Positions 11,535-23,000 of a stretch of DNA of 64,000 nucleotides are shown here, in pieces. This DNA is from Chrysoporthe austroafricana (Eukaryota > Ascomycota > Sordariomycetes > Diaporthales > Cryphonectriaceae). Numbering within the stretch: the stretch's first letter is position 1; the number at the start of each line of letters is the position of its first letter. Where the stretch lies: contig JYIP02000004.1 of NCBI GenBank assembly GCA_001051155.2, forward strand, positions 2,288,383 through 2,352,382, in the 5' to 3' direction. The notes beneath the pieces are model-generated. The model did no database searches. It had not been told where the DNA came from and saw nothing but the letters and a program-made list of their open reading frames with translations. The position numbers and the translations under genes were made by a program.

Positions 11535-13067
11535 TCACCAACTGCTACTCCTCTGCGCGTTCCAGTCCAGAATCCACCAACAGCATATCTTCATCCGCTC
11601 ACGCACGGTGACCTGTTCCAGCAGCCTAACCTTCTGCGTCCCGTCCACCGGGATTATGCTGCCCAGCCACCAGGGGAAGAGCGTCGGGTCGTTGGGGCAC
11701 TGGCCGTACACCGCGAGGATCCGCGCGTGGAGCCACATGGGGCTGTCCTCACGGAGCGCGCGTATGGACGCGTAGGCGTAGTCCATCAGCTCTTTCGTCG
11801 ACATGTAGTCGAGGTCGTCGCGCGTGGCGGGCTGGAAGTCGGTCGGGAGAGGGGGTGCGGTGCCCACCTCGGCGGCCTCGCGGTTCTCCTCTTCGTACAG
11901 GCTGACGTCTTCGAGGTCCTCCACCTCGGCGATCACATAGCCGTCCGCGTGCATGCCGCGGCGCTTGACGCGGAAGCGGGACGTGCCCGTGGTTTCCAAC
12001 AGACTCCGCCCGTCCGGAAACCTGTTGGACTCGTCGATGCGGAGATGAACACCGACCGGTGCTGTGCCGTTGCGGCCATCAGGGAGGATCATGCCGAAAT
12101 GCCTTCCCCCATTCCCGTCATCCCACACCCGTCGCATCATCAGCCGATACTTCCGCTCAAACACGTGCAAGAGCGTTGGCATGCGCGGGAATGATGCTGC
12201 ACACACGAAGAGAGGCGTGTTGAGCCCTGTGCCGTCCGGTGGGTAAGGAGATTCGCTGCGCAGGTGCTCTTCCCTCTGCGCGAGATCTTCGGACCAGAAA
12301 TATGTCGTGACCCGCACAATGAACCCATTCGGAGGGCTGACACGGTTGTCGACGTGCTGCAGGAGCACTTGCGTCCTGCAGGTCGGGCAAGTCGAGCTGA
12401 TCTCGAACGACCTCGTGATGCAATGGTGGCAAAAGGTATGCCCGCAGGGCGACGTCCACGGGCGATAAAGCAACGAGTGACAGATCGCACAATCCATTTC
12501 CCGGCGCAATATCGATTCCATCTTGTCGATCGCGCCGTTCGGCTCCTTCTCTTCCTCCTCGAAGAGGGCATCGGCGCCATCGTCGGGTGTCGTGCTGTCG
12601 AGATGCAACGCTTCGAATGCCTCCACCAGTTCCTGGCCGTTCTTCACGGCCGACACGCCCAGGCTCGATATCAGCGACTGCACCTTCTTGAGCGCCCTGT
12701 TCGAGAGATAATCCGGCCAGCAGTCGCCTCTCGGATGCTCCATATCGCAGCACGGGCACCAGACGCCCAGGATCCTATCGCGTGTCCCAGGCCATGTCCT
12801 CTCGATGCCTGCCCGCATGTAGCTCTCGGGGAGGCAGGTCTTGCAGATGCACTGCCCACATGGCAGCTTTATGGCGTCCCGCAGGATGTGAGGGCCGACT
12901 GGGCACTGGAATATCTGCGCGGTGGCCTTGGGGCTCTTCTCTTCGTGTCCCGCCTCGGGGGAGCCGGCACGTATCTGATCTGCATCCTTCTCTCCGGAAG
13001 GGTCGGAGAGCAGTGCGGACCGGCCGCCCAGCTCCGTGCTCGGGTCTGGCGGGCCGAACGCACCCAT
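11535..13067 (-). CDS. RING-type E3 ubiquitin ligase with LON substrate-binding domain (LONRF-like), 510 aa
   Basis: Single open frame on the minus strand, ATG 13067-13065 to TGA 11537-11535. The frame is open further upstream, but only from a GTG, so the first ATG was chosen. Order of parts: acidic/low-complexity N-terminus; a first RING-like finger with CPVG...CGQCICKTC...CPCC; a canonical C3HC4 RING with CAIC...CGHTFCHHC...CPTC at about residues 205-240; then a LON-N domain with LFVCAASFPRMPTLLHVFE and FGMILPDG; and a C-terminal helical part ending near RERMKICCWWILDWN. In the first finger the second zinc ligand is Gly instead of Cys, so it may not bind two zincs. The family links ubiquitin transfer (RING) with substrate recognition (LON-N). 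An extra 5' exon cannot be excluded. Confidence 0.85.
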   Translation of the reverse strand: MGAFGPPDPSTELGGRSALLSDPSGEKDADQIRAGSPEAGHEEKSPKATAQIFQCPVGPHILRDAIKLPCGQCICKTCLPESYMRAGIERTWPGTRDRILGVWCPCCDMEHPRGDCWPDYLSNRALKKVQSLISSLGVSAVKNGQELVEAFEALHLDSTTPDDGADALFEEEEKEPNGAIDKMESILRREMDCAICHSLLYRPWTSPCGHTFCHHCITRSFEISSTCPTCRTQVLLQHVDNRVSPPNGFIVRVTTYFWSEDLAQREEHLRSESPYPPDGTGLNTPLFVCAASFPRMPTLLHVFERKYRLMMRRVWDDGNGGRHFGMILPDGRNGTAPVGVHLRIDESNRFPDGRSLLETTGTSRFRVKRRGMHADGYVIAEVEDLEDVSLYEEENREAAEVGTAPPLPTDFQPATRDDLDYMSTKELMDYAYASIRALREDSPMWLHARILAVYGQCPNDPTLFPWWLGSIIPVDGTQKVRLLEQVTVRERMKICCWWILDWNAQRSSSW

Positions 13068-16000
13068 GAAGGTGGAATCGATTCTTGGATTCGAGCCTGG
13101 CCACACGAAACCTCGCCGGTCAGTGGATTCCCGGATAGCAGGCGCCGTCAGGTTCTCACCAAGGCTTATGTGACCCCGCTCCTCGAGTTATCGGCCAGGA
13201 GAGAGAGAAAATCTCAAGTATTTGAATGACGATGACCAATGAGGAGTAGGTCGCATCGATTCCCATTGTGCTCGTAGATCAGGATCTCGCACTTCAGATA
13301 CGGTTCATGCTGAGTAATGGCAGGCGGTCCTGTGCGCTCGTATGTTGCATCCAGTGGCCCGGCGAGGAGGCAGACAGACGGTATGGCTTCCTGTTTCCTG
13401 TTCCGTGGGGACACGCGGCGAGGTCGAACCTACAGAGTCACGTCCTTCTTCGGGGTGCGAAGTGCGAAGACTAATGGTCTCGAAGGGTCTCGGAGGCAAA
13501 GGTACGGGTACAGGCCATGACTAGACACGCACGCGTGTCAGAGATTTGGCCTGGGCTCAGGATGGACTCAACGGGTAGCCGGGGCCGCGAATGTCAACAT
13601 CATTCATCTGGCCTCGGATCCTCTAAGGGGTGGTGTAGATGGCGGGGGAGAACAGGTGAGCGACGTCACTACCTAACGACCGGGCTGTCAGCTCAGAATA
13701 TCCCACCTGCGGGAGGAGGAGCGAGATACATGTCGGTACAAGCGAGGGGATAAGAACCCCTGCCTCGAATCCATGAAGGCGACCCACCTGACAGCTGGGA
13801 TCTGCTGCAACTTACGGGTGTAGATGATACGAGTTGGACTAAGGCACATCAATCAGATCAGCCCACAGACGTTAGAGGAAGAGTTAGAATTTCAGTACAT
13901 AGCATCGCACCCACCGGAGGGAGACAGAGAGACGAGGGGTGGAGGAGGCACACATGCTCAATATAGGGCGTGCCAGCGACCTCATTGACGATTTCACACT
14001 GGTGGTGATTCATCGAGTTGCCACGTCTCAGTAAGACAATGATCTATCTATTGCCGGGACGCCTAACCACGCCCAGTCCTCCCGACCCGCCGCAGCGGTA
14101 ATGAGCAGCTGGCGACCTGCCTACTGCATGTAGTACGTACTATGGCAGTACTGTCTCCAGCGTGCCTCGGGGATTTGGAGCTGCTGGGAGCCGTTGCCCA
14201 CTGGCGGCCCTCGCTCTCAGAGCCGCAGCGCGCTCGACACAGACGGGATCAGCGCAAGCAAGCAAGCAAGCAGCGGATGACTGGGCGCATCATCGACTTG
14301 CGCCCCGCGAGGGCCCCGGGCCGGCGCGATACGTTACGACAGTGCTGGCTCTGGCCTCCGCGATCCGCGCGGCCTGCCTCGACGGGGGCTGCATCGAGAT
14401 CAGGGTCCAGCACGCCCGGGCGATGGCTTCTTCCGCCCTCGGGGGATACCTAGGGGTACTTCTGCCCTCGAGACATAGGGTCCCTTGCCCGCGCTGCGGG
14501 CCCGGCTCTGGGGGTTTGTCCGCTGAGCCGCGACCTTCTCAGGGCGCCATCCCGGCCAAAGCCTGATGGCACGGCCTGTCGACGATCCTCAGGCGACGCC
14601 TTCGGCGCGTCAGATCGCCCGCGGATCGTCGATTCCACTGGCCTCGTCTCCTACCGCTGTGCTCAGTCGCTCTCATTGGTGGCGGCGCGCGATGGTTTCC
14701 CACGAGGCTGGCTCCTGGCCACGCTAGCTACCTACTGGCAACCCCGGCATGCCCAGCTCGCAGTGGCTCTGTTCCGAGACATCGAGGTCGGAGCTTGGCG
14801 AAACAAGCTCTCCAGCCCTGCCGCCCACGAGCGAGGCTCGGGAGCCCGGGGCCGCGCGAACAGGCCGCTGGATGGAATCTGCTTGCAACAACCTGCGCTC
14901 GCATTCGGCTTCCCGAGGCGAGGGAACCCGGCGCCGTGGGCCATCCCATTCCCATCCTGGCCTGGTCTTGAGGCAGCACCCACGTCGAGCGTCCGTCATG
15001 CGCCCCAAGCTAGCCCAGGACCCTGACCTGAGCCCCGGGCTCGAGGCCCATCTGTGGGCGCGTCCGAGAACGCTCGATGACACCACTCGTCATGCAACTG
15101 TGCTCAGCATTCGCCCACGAGTGGCACCTCCGTGGTGGCTCGTGGCACCCAGGGCTCCCTGCCGCGCCGGACGCGCCGGCAACGAGGCCTCGAGGCATAG
15201 AGACGACAGGCCCTGCGGAGGAGGACAGGTCCCGCGCGCCCAGCAGGCAGGTCACGAGCTCAGCCGCACCCGGACCGACCAGAACGGCTGCGTGCCAAGA
15301 TCTCCTGGACGCTATGAGGCTGCCAGAGCGGCTCGACTTGCCACGGGGACAGGACGGTGCTGCGGCCTATGCCTCAACAGGTCCCTCGGTCCTGGGCCTG
15401 TTGTCTATCTGCAGCACGATGCCTATGGACCCCCATCCTTGACGTCCGTCACAGAACTAACGGATGGGCCACAGATCAACCCACCCCAGTATCTCGAGAG
15501 CATAGCCGACGGGGTGATCGCGTGGCCGTACGGCTTGTCAAAGATGCCGACCCCACTCGCCTGTACAGAGGAGGACCAGCAAGCGGGCTCTGCATCGTCA
15601 CCCAGGAATGAGTAGCAGCGGGGCCGTTCATTCACAGATCAAATGACACCGCCGAAGACCACGGGCGGATCCTCTGGGTCTTCCGTACAGCATGCGTGTC
15701 ATAGCTGGCACCGAGGCTCTGAACTAGAGGCCAAGGGCATGGCAGCCGACTCACCCGAGCCTGGCGATACCACATGGTTCTTTCTTCACGTCTGTCAAGT
15801 CTGGAACAGTCTTGTCATTCAACTGCCGCTGTCTTAGACGCCCGGGCCAAGGTCCGGACAGCATTTCTCCCGGCTGGTTTTGGTGGCCAGACCGGTCGTT
15901 GTTCCTAGGCCGCGAGGGTGCGAACTATCGATCTGCTGGGCATATGCCCCTGGACAAGAGTATGCCGTGCAACTGTGGCGCCCGTAAGCATATTGCGCAA

Positions 16001-17272
16001 GAGGAAAGTAAGCACGGTCCCGACGTCGCACAGCATGACATCGACTGGGCAATAGCCTTCACATCCTCGGCGTCACGAGGTGAGAGGGCGCACCCCTGCC
16101 GTCGCTCACAAGAGGACGATGATATTCCAGAACGCTGCACCCAAGACTTTGTCCGCCCGTCGCTCGCCCCTGATGTATCTCCCGCCCCAACTCAGGCCAG
16201 ACGAGAGCTGCCCCGTCACGGCCATGTCGTCCTCGCCCGCCTGGCGCTGACCCGACGTATTGTAGCAGTGAGCTGGTGGCATTGCTGTCTCCCGAATGCT
16301 AATAACCATGAGTCGGCTGGCCGAGATATCAATCGTATCAAATATGGCTTCAGGAGCGGAGCATGTTGTCCCCCATGGCCCTGCCATAATGTTCGGTACT
16401 CGCTTCAGAGTTTCGTGCATGTCGCAACCCTCTCTCTCTCTGCTCCCGCACACCACATCCTGCAGCTGCACATGCTATGCACATCCCTTTCTCCTGCGAA
16501 AGACTTGAATGGGCAGGGGAGCAGCGTATATGTGCCCCGGTGGGGTCCTGTTGGCAATTGCCACACATCCGCGGCGCAAGTAAGGAGAAACTGAGGCTGG
16601 ATGTCTGGCAGGTGGACCAGAAGCACGGTCCAGACACCAGCGCACATCTCCAGAAGGGTTCAGCCTCACACGAGCTTCGCACCGGCGTGCCGCCTACCAG
16701 CCGCCTGCCCAGTGGCGCGGAGGGACAGCTGGCACCAATCGTCGATGAGGCGCCTGAAGGAGAAGCAGGCTCCGCATCCCAGACACCGCACTGCAGTGCT
16801 CTCGACACCTCGAGCCGGCGCAGCCTCTCCCCGGTGGGACGGGCCCCGCCCTCGACACTATGAAATCCGGGGTAGAAGAGACGAATCACATTGAGGCAGA
16901 TCCTGTCCCCGGCGAGTCACATGCGGGCGAGAAGGGCGCTTGATTTGCTGCCCCCAGGCGCAGGGACGAATGCGACGCAGGGCCCCGGAAGGATGCGAGG
17001 GTGCATGCGACGGCTGCTGGTGGCAGCAGCAGCGCCAGACCAGCCGCCCGCGCGCAGGCACGCACGCACGCCCGTACGCACGCCCGCACAAACGAACGAG
17101 CGAGCGAGCGAGCGCAACAAGGGGGCTCCACTCGGTGTGATCGTCGAGCCCGCACCGGGTGGGGATCCGCACTGCGCGCCTGCAGGAATGCGGCAGTGTC
17201 GATTGGTCTCCCGCCCAGACGATCGCTGACATGTGATGCACGCCCGTGTCCTCGCCCGGTCGTGTGTCTGCG

Positions 17273-17305
<33 letters not shown>

Positions 17306-18079
17306 TCAGGCAATTTGCTTCGACACCCGACCAACGTCGTACGGTCCTGCAAGATAGAGAAGAGCTCTTGACCCGACTCGTCCCAGCACCACTCGGTACC
17401 GGCCAGGCCTTGCCCGATTTCTTTCTCGTGCCAAGGTTGTGTGTGTCGGTGGTCGTTCGTCTGCTGCCCTCGAGCCACCATCCCCGGTTTTTTGTTGGGG
17501 GCTTAATGTTGTATTTTGTTGTGTGCTGCCGCATTCAGCTGCCACCCCGATTCCTCAACGATCGTCTCTGGGCAACGCTCCTCTACGAACCGACGCCGTT
17601 GCCGATCTTGTTCGTGAGGGGAAACAGAAGAGAGAAGGGAAAAGGAGAGGCACCCACACACATATACACGCACGCACACACACGCAAGCACACGCACACG
17701 GCCCTCCTATTTCCCACCGGCTCGAAGGGGGGAATTCTTCCCGCGTTGACTCTCTCCCTTTTCTCGCTACGAGAACGATCTACTTATCCCCCCCTCGGCG
17801 AATGACCCGTCCCGTGCGACGTGCCCGTACTCTCTGTACATGGTCCCCTATCCTCGGTCGACGGTCATTTAACTTCTGACCAGGTTCCAGCGCCGTCGCA
17901 GGAACGTGCGAACCGAGAGCCACGGAAGCGCCTCGCCGCCCAAGAGCCACCGAGGCACACGAGTCCTGTTACACCCGTGGACTGCACGACCCACGATCTC
18001 GACGCCCCGAGAGACTGCAGGCCCGCGGCCGGCTGCATATGAGCCCGAGCTGTCCTGCCCGCCACGCACGCCGCCCAGC
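13068..18079. other. Gene-poor GC-rich region (about 5 kb) upstream of INSIG
   Basis: No gene could be supported. Many open frames occur on all frames, as expected of GC-rich DNA, but none carries a motif or coherent splice signals. The right part (about 17.0-18.0 kb) is probably the INSIG promoter and 5' leader and holds simple repeats: a CGCACGCACG-like stretch at 17055-17110, (GT)15 at 17275-17304, and a CA/CACG-rich stretch at 17655-17700. Confidence 0.5.
17275..17304 (+). repeat. (GT)15 microsatellite
   Basis: Fifteen uninterrupted GT dinucleotides were read directly. The repeat sits about 780 bp upstream of the INSIG start codon and is likely length-polymorphic. Confidence 0.95.
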
Positions 18080-19319
18080 ATGTCCGACGATGGGCTGCAG
18101 ATCCGCCGGCCCATCCCCCGCCGCCCCTTCGAGATCGGCGTGCTGAGCCCCACGCCCCCGGAGGACGACTCCCCGCCCCCGAGCCCGCCCCGCCCGTTCC
18201 GGTACGACGACGACGAGTGCGCCGGCCAGAACCGCCTCGACCCCGGGGCCTTCAACCCGCCGCTGGACTCGCAGAGCCGCGCCGCCTCCTACAGGTTCCT
18301 GACGAGCTCGACCCTCTCGGGGATCTACTCGCCGGCCATCTCAGGCTACCCCTCGGAGGAGCCCGTCGAGGATGTCTCCGCGACACCTGTGCCCGAGTTC
18401 TCGGATGAGGGCATGTACAAGCTGGCGAGGGAGCGCTCGTCGTTCCGCGGGCGGCGGCCGTCTGCGCTGTCAGGCCGCTCCGGGCAGGGCGCCCAGCCGG
18501 CGTCGCCCCTGTTCGTCGGCCTGCGGACCGCGCTGCTCTTCCTGCTGGGGATGGGCTACGGCGCCCTCCTCACCCGGCTTTCCTCGGAGCAGAAGTGGGC
18601 GCCCTTTCCTGTCGAGGGGATAATAAAGCCCGGGTACGACGGGCGGTTCCTCGCGGCCTGGGGCGTATCTGGTGTCGTGCTCGGCAGTCTTCTGCCGTGG
18701 TTCGACGGCAAGTGGGAGGAGGTCTTTGAGAAGGGTGGCGGTGATGATTACGAGGAGGCCATCAAAGACGAGGACAACGCCCCGGGAACTGATTGGGCCC
18801 TTGTGGTGCGCGGCATCGGGGCCTTCGCTGGCATTGTCTTTGCCATTGTGAGTTGACCTCTGGCCTCCATCCCCCCCCCCGGGGCGGGAGGCTCTAATAA
18901 TCTGCACCGAGCTCATGCTTCTACAGAGGAAAGTGCCGTGGGCCTCAACAATGCAGGTCTCCCTAACCCTAGCCATGGCCAATCCGCTCTTATGGTATCT
19001 GATCGACCGCTCGAAGCCCGGCTTCCTACTGTCTGCTGCCACCGGCCTACTCGGGTCGATAATACTAATGGGCCTGAACCCGGAGATCATGCCCACGCCG
19101 CAAGGATACTCCTCGGAGCGCCTCGATCGGAACTTTACCGGCCAGCCCGGCAGCGGGCCTCTCATGCTCGGCGGCCTGGCGACGCAGAGGACGATAGAGA
19201 CGGGGATATGGGTGGTCAGCGTGCTCTTCTGCAGCTGCGTGTGCTTCGGCAACATCGGCAGGCGGCTGGCGCTGAACAGGTCGGCGGTAGGGCGCGGTAG
19301 ATGGGGCGGTCTGCGATGA
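18080..19319 (+). CDS. INSIG domain protein (insulin-induced gene family), 386 aa
   Basis: Two exons, 18080-18847 and 18927-19319. The intron is GTGAGT...CTACAG and the frame closes at 387 codons. The open frame upstream lacks an ATG, so MSDDGLQ is the start. The N-terminal ~150 residues are Pro/Ser-rich and cytosolic in character. Six hydrophobic segments follow: LRTALLFLLGMGYG, LAAWGVSGVVLGSLLP, VVRGIGAFAGIVFAI, VSLTLAMANPLLWYLI, FLLSAATGLLGSIILM and TGIWVVSVLFCSCVCFG. The block around RKVPWASTMQVSLTLAMANPLLWYLIDRSKPG is the INSIG signature. In the known family this ER membrane protein controls sterol sensing by binding SCAP and/or HMG-CoA reductase. Fungal members mainly act on HMG-CoA reductase. 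Confidence 0.9.
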
Positions 19320-19679
19320 GTGGCTCTTCTCATGATTCGGATCCTCATTTCATCTGCGATGGAGTTCACTCACGACTTGACGGTCGGTTGCGCACCTGTG
19401 GATATCGGGACAAAATATTGAGGCGCCTCTGGCATCGTCGCCGATTTGGAATGGCAGGAATTCTGCATGTGTATCGTTCTCCGCTCCGGAATTGGGTGTA
19501 ACTTCGTCTTGGACATCTAGTCCGCCGTCTATTGACCCCGGTTGATCAATACAACTGTGGTGGAGATCCAATCATCTCACCAAACATTTCACGAGCAACA
19601 GGCTCCTACTGGTGTTGCGCCATGAGCGGGCCGCGATATCATGGTCGCATTGCCCTTGGGCTTAAGTCTCGAGCCTAGC
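19320..19679. other. Convergent intergenic region INSIG / MAK11
   Basis: These 360 bp hold the two facing 3' UTRs. No coding signal is seen. Confidence 0.5.
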
Positions 19680-21221
19680 TCATTCATCATCGCTATCGCC
19701 ACTAGACTCGTCCTCCGTGCCCCCAAGTTCCTCTTCGCTCTCTTCAGCGCCCTCAGGCCGGGGTATCATGATGAATGCCTCCACACACGTGATCCTGTTC
19801 TGCGTCTCGTAGGTGCCCAGCAGCTTCCCAGCTGGCTTCGCCTTGCCTCCCTTTTTCGGCTCAAAGTCTCCTCGCGCCAGTGCCCATACCCTCAGCTTGC
19901 CGTCGCTGCTGGCCGTGACGATGTACCAAACCCCTGGTGTGCTTTCCGGCTGCAGGATCTTGAAATCCTTGACTCTGCCAGTCACTCCGGCGTCCTCGCC
20001 TCCGACCTGCGCCAGAAGCCTTGCTCGAGGCAGGTTCGCCTTGCTGTCGGCTTGCTCCTCCTTGACTAGGTCTTCCTTAGCAGTCGAAAAAAAGATGATC
20101 CTCCCATCCTCCGTCGCCACAGCAAGGACGCACGCCTCGGTCTCCGCATCGAGCCTGACGTACGCGAACTCATGCACCTTGGTCCTGGCATCCGGCATCA
20201 CCTTACACCGGGGATTGCTATCCATGCCAAACACCAGCACATCACGGTCAAATCCGACTGCAAACTCATCTCCCTCGCTCTCACTGCTTCCCCAAACGAC
20301 CTTCCTCCCCTCGCCCGTAGAGTGCCGTGGTTCCCCAATCTCCTGCATCAGATCCTTTCCGAAGTCCAGTACACCAGCTTTCTTCCCCGTCACCAGATTC
20401 CACAACCTCATGCACCTCTCGCCCTTGCTCACGCTGATCATGACCTTCATACTCGGGTGCACTGCAAAATCATTGACCCCACTCGGCGTGCCCCCCAACG
20501 GCGCCGTATCGCCACTCGGACGCCCGTGAACCTTGGGCACCGGCGCCTTGATGGTGCTCAGGAGGCTCCAGTCCCGTGTCCGCGTCACAGCGATCGTCGA
20601 GTCCTCCGACGAGCTCAGCAGCTTCGAGCGCGTCGGAAACATCAGATTCGTGACGGTTGAAGAGTGGTGTAGTAGTGTCCCTAACTCGCGGTTGCGCGAG
20701 TCCTCGAGGATGGGTCGCTTCGCGATGCTGCTGAGCAGCTCGGCGTCCGGGTTCCGTCTTGCCGAGGGCGGGTGTGCAGAGAGGTTGTACACGTTGATGC
20801 GCTCGTCGGTGCTTCCGCTCGCGAGCATGACTTTTTGGCTCTGACCCGGCAGCGGCGCTGAGGGTGGTGAGAGGGCGAGGCAGCGAATCGCGGAGGTGTG
20901 CGCGTTGAAGAGGAAGGTGTCGGCGAAGGCCACTTCTGGGGTAGCGTCGTCGGCGAGAGAGGCCCAGGGACGGATGGTGGCGGCCACGCCATGGAGGACG
21001 CGGTCATAAGAGCCCGCGACGATCTGTATCGTTATGGGCGAGTCGCTTTGTGCCATTGCTGGTGTGGCCTTCGCAGCCGCTTTCGCTTTGGACCCCCTCG
21101 CGTTGGGTGCGCGTTGTGGCTTTGCGGCTTGCTCGGTGCCATTGAACTTAACTTTCTTGGATGGTTCCGGCTTTGCAGCAGTGGCACCCTCTAGCGCGCT
21201 CAGTGCCTTTCGTTTCGCCAT
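19680..21221 (-). CDS. MAK11: WD40 ribosome-biogenesis protein Mak11 (PAK1IP1 homologue), 513 aa
   Basis: Single exon on the minus strand, ATG 21221-21219 to TGA 19682-19680. The frame is open ten codons further, but only from a TTG. The basic N-terminus (MAKRKALSALEG..., KKVKF) looks nuclear/nucleolar. The WD40 propeller begins with IQIVAGSYDRVLHGV and FLFNAHTSAIRCLALSP, followed by LASGSTDERINVYNL, HSSTVTNLMFP, LLSSSEDSTIAVTRTRDW, VNDFAVHPSMKVMISVSKGERCMRLWNL and IVTASSDGKLRVWAL. The C-terminus is acidic (EESEEELGGTEDESSGDSDDE). In yeast Mak11 acts in early pre-60S assembly. The VAGSY(D/E)R start and the NAHTSAIR repeat are typical of the family, so the call is strong even though WD40 repeats are common. 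Confidence 0.88.
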   Translation of the reverse strand: MAKRKALSALEGATAAKPEPSKKVKFNGTEQAAKPQRAPNARGSKAKAAAKATPAMAQSDSPITIQIVAGSYDRVLHGVAATIRPWASLADDATPEVAFADTFLFNAHTSAIRCLALSPPSAPLPGQSQKVMLASGSTDERINVYNLSAHPPSARRNPDAELLSSIAKRPILEDSRNRELGTLLHHSSTVTNLMFPTRSKLLSSSEDSTIAVTRTRDWSLLSTIKAPVPKVHGRPSGDTAPLGGTPSGVNDFAVHPSMKVMISVSKGERCMRLWNLVTGKKAGVLDFGKDLMQEIGEPRHSTGEGRKVVWGSSESEGDEFAVGFDRDVLVFGMDSNPRCKVMPDARTKVHEFAYVRLDAETEACVLAVATEDGRIIFFSTAKEDLVKEEQADSKANLPRARLLAQVGGEDAGVTGRVKDFKILQPESTPGVWYIVTASSDGKLRVWALARGDFEPKKGGKAKPAGKLLGTYETQNRITCVEAFIMIPRPEGAEESEEELGGTEDESSGDSDDE

Positions 21222-22651
21222 GTTGTCGGGATTGCTGTGGAAAGGATCCAAGAAGTTGGATGAGGCTTCAAAAAAAAAGTTTCCTTGCGACGCGGCAGGC
21301 GCGGCAGGCAGGTTGCTAGGATATCTGCCGTTGAAGAACCCTAACCCAGATTTTCAAGTCTGAGCAACGTCGAGCCAAGAATGAGCATCGTCGCCCCCAT
21401 AACAACTTTCTTGTCCCACCCGGAGCAGCCAAACCGCAGGATAAGATACAGGCGTCACCCTCCTATTGAGGATGCCCAGTCATTAGCACTCACAAGACAC
21501 CGGAAATTGCCAGGCAAAGGTCACGAAGATCGCGTCATGAAACAGACATCTCCTTAGACACGCGCCCGCCCGAATATTCCTGCAGTGGTCTTTGCTTACC
21601 GCAGCAGACTGTTCTCAATCGGGCTTAGTCTATCATTTCACGCCTCAAAGCTCAGCTTCGGACAACGTTCTTCCTTCTCAGCGTTTTTTGAACGGAACCT
21701 CGCGGTCTCTTCCTATCTGGCACGATGGGCTTTATGCAACCTTCCGGCCCTCTTTGAACCGCCCGCCCGCCTGCCCGTCTGCCTGCCTCTCGTCGAGGCT
21801 CCTCGTGCGGAACATATCCACGGTGTAAAGACCATTCGATATAGAAAGATTCGAGATCCCGTTGGACATACAAGAAGAGACCACGAAGTCCTATCCTGAA
21901 GTGAGCTGTGTCTAGCGTTGCGGCGGGCCTTAATAACGAGTGTTTGCTGACAGGATTGGGAATTGCCCCTGCCAGCTCCCGACACTAGTAGTGTCTATCA
22001 AGCTCCTTTCCCCTTCTCCCCAACTTCCTTTGTCAGAATCTCTCTTGTTCGCGAATAGCTACGTTCATCCCTACTACGGCCTTCTAAATCCTGCATAGAG
22101 ATGAATCACTCACCTCCTAGACTAGACATGGTCCAACTTTCAGTGACAACCCAGGGCGAGACAGCGCAGGGGTTCAGTGCTGGGACGGAGGCTCCGTGCT
22201 GGGGCGGAGGCTCCGTGCCGGACAGACAAAAGAGGTTTGTGACAGTATGTCGAAAGCTCATATGCCGCGACAACGAATTCTGTATGCCAAGATAGCTAGA
22301 GGGTTCGTGTTGGGACCACGCATGGTTACAAGCTGAGACGTAGTCGTCACTGTGTTCACATCTGAGAATGGATCCATCTGCACGAAGCTTGACCCCATCG
22401 TGATATATGAACCTTTCTGGTCTTCTGCTTTCTCATCTGGGGAAGAGCACATCGCAACCACCATCACTCCTGCTCTGTTCTCTTGATCCAGGACTCGTCA
22501 AGCTTTCCAGTCAAGAGCACATCGCAACCACCACCACCACACCTGCTCTTTCTCTGTTCTCTTGATCCAGGACTCGTCAAGCTTCCCAGTCAAACTTTGC
22601 TCCAGTCAAGGACACATCGAAACTACCAGACCGACTTTTCCAGTCAAAGCT
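21222..22651. other. Intergenic region upstream of MAK11
   Basis: No gene is recognised. It holds the MAK11 promoter (right of 21221) and, near 22443-22650, a degenerate tandem duplication that leads into the small zinc-ribbon ORF. Confidence 0.45.
22443..22591 (+). repeat. Direct tandem duplication (70 bp + 79 bp), with a third degenerate copy
   Basis: Two units both begin AAGAGCACATCGCAACCACC and both contain GATCCAGGACTCGTCAAGCTT followed by CCAGTCA. Unit 1 is 22443-22512 and unit 2 is 22513-22591, which is longer by extra CCA/CTTT repeats. A shortened third version (CCAGTCAAGGACACATCGAAACTACCAG...) follows at about 22602-22650, directly before the small ORF. It may be leader or promoter sequence that expanded by unequal exchange. 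Confidence 0.85.
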
Positions 22652-22867
22652 ATGTCGCAGCCTACTACCACACCTGCTCTGGATTTGGCGCCCGTCGCCA
22701 CCCCTCCTGCGTCATCCAACAGCACAATGGCACCTCCCGGAAATGCAAAGCCAACCTACAAGTCCAAGTGCCCCCGCTGTGGATTCCAGAATCTCAACAC
22801 AACGGGTCGGTGCGAAGGAATATGGAAATGGAGGCCATGCCTTAAACAACTCCCATGGACAGGCTGA
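22652..22867 (+). CDS. Small putative zinc-ribbon protein, 71 aa
   Basis: ATG 22652 to TGA 22867. The first ~35 residues are Ala/Pro/Thr/Ser-rich and disordered. The second half has four cysteines, C40-x2-C43 and C54-x8-C63, within KCPRCGFQNLNTTGRCEG and WKWRPC. This resembles a compact zinc ribbon. I do not recognise the family. Support for coding is moderate: the cysteine pattern is coherent and the ATG follows an A/C-rich leader. However, the ORF is short and sits in a repeat-rich accessory block. A longer spliced gene is possible. Confidence 0.4.
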   Translation: MSQPTTTPALDLAPVATPPASSNSTMAPPGNAKPTYKSKCPRCGFQNLNTTGRCEGIWKWRPCLKQLPWTG

Positions 22868-23000
22868 GACCAAACATGCGCATGTGCCTCCGCTTCTCAA
22901 GCAATAATTACTCACGAAGTCATTGTGTAACTGTTATGACTCAGCCAGGGTATGGTATCACAGAACAGAACGCACAGATGCAGTCGCACCCAAGGGTTAA

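Noticed and set aside
13762..13772. tRNA-like GCCTCGAATCC (T-arm consensus) and similar strings elsewhere
   Set aside because: No matching acceptor stem, D arm or anticodon arm could be folded around it. No convincing tRNA was found on either strand.
14749..16594. Long plus-strand open frames (288 and 260 codons) in the 13-18 kb desert
   Set aside because: Open frames occur on nearly every frame of this GC-rich DNA. The translations have irregular composition, no motif, no initiator context and no consistent splice signals.
16858..17534. Minus-strand frames of 205-207 codons across the GT/CA repeats
   Set aside because: The openness is produced by the microsatellite (His-Thr runs). There is no domain and no conserved feature.
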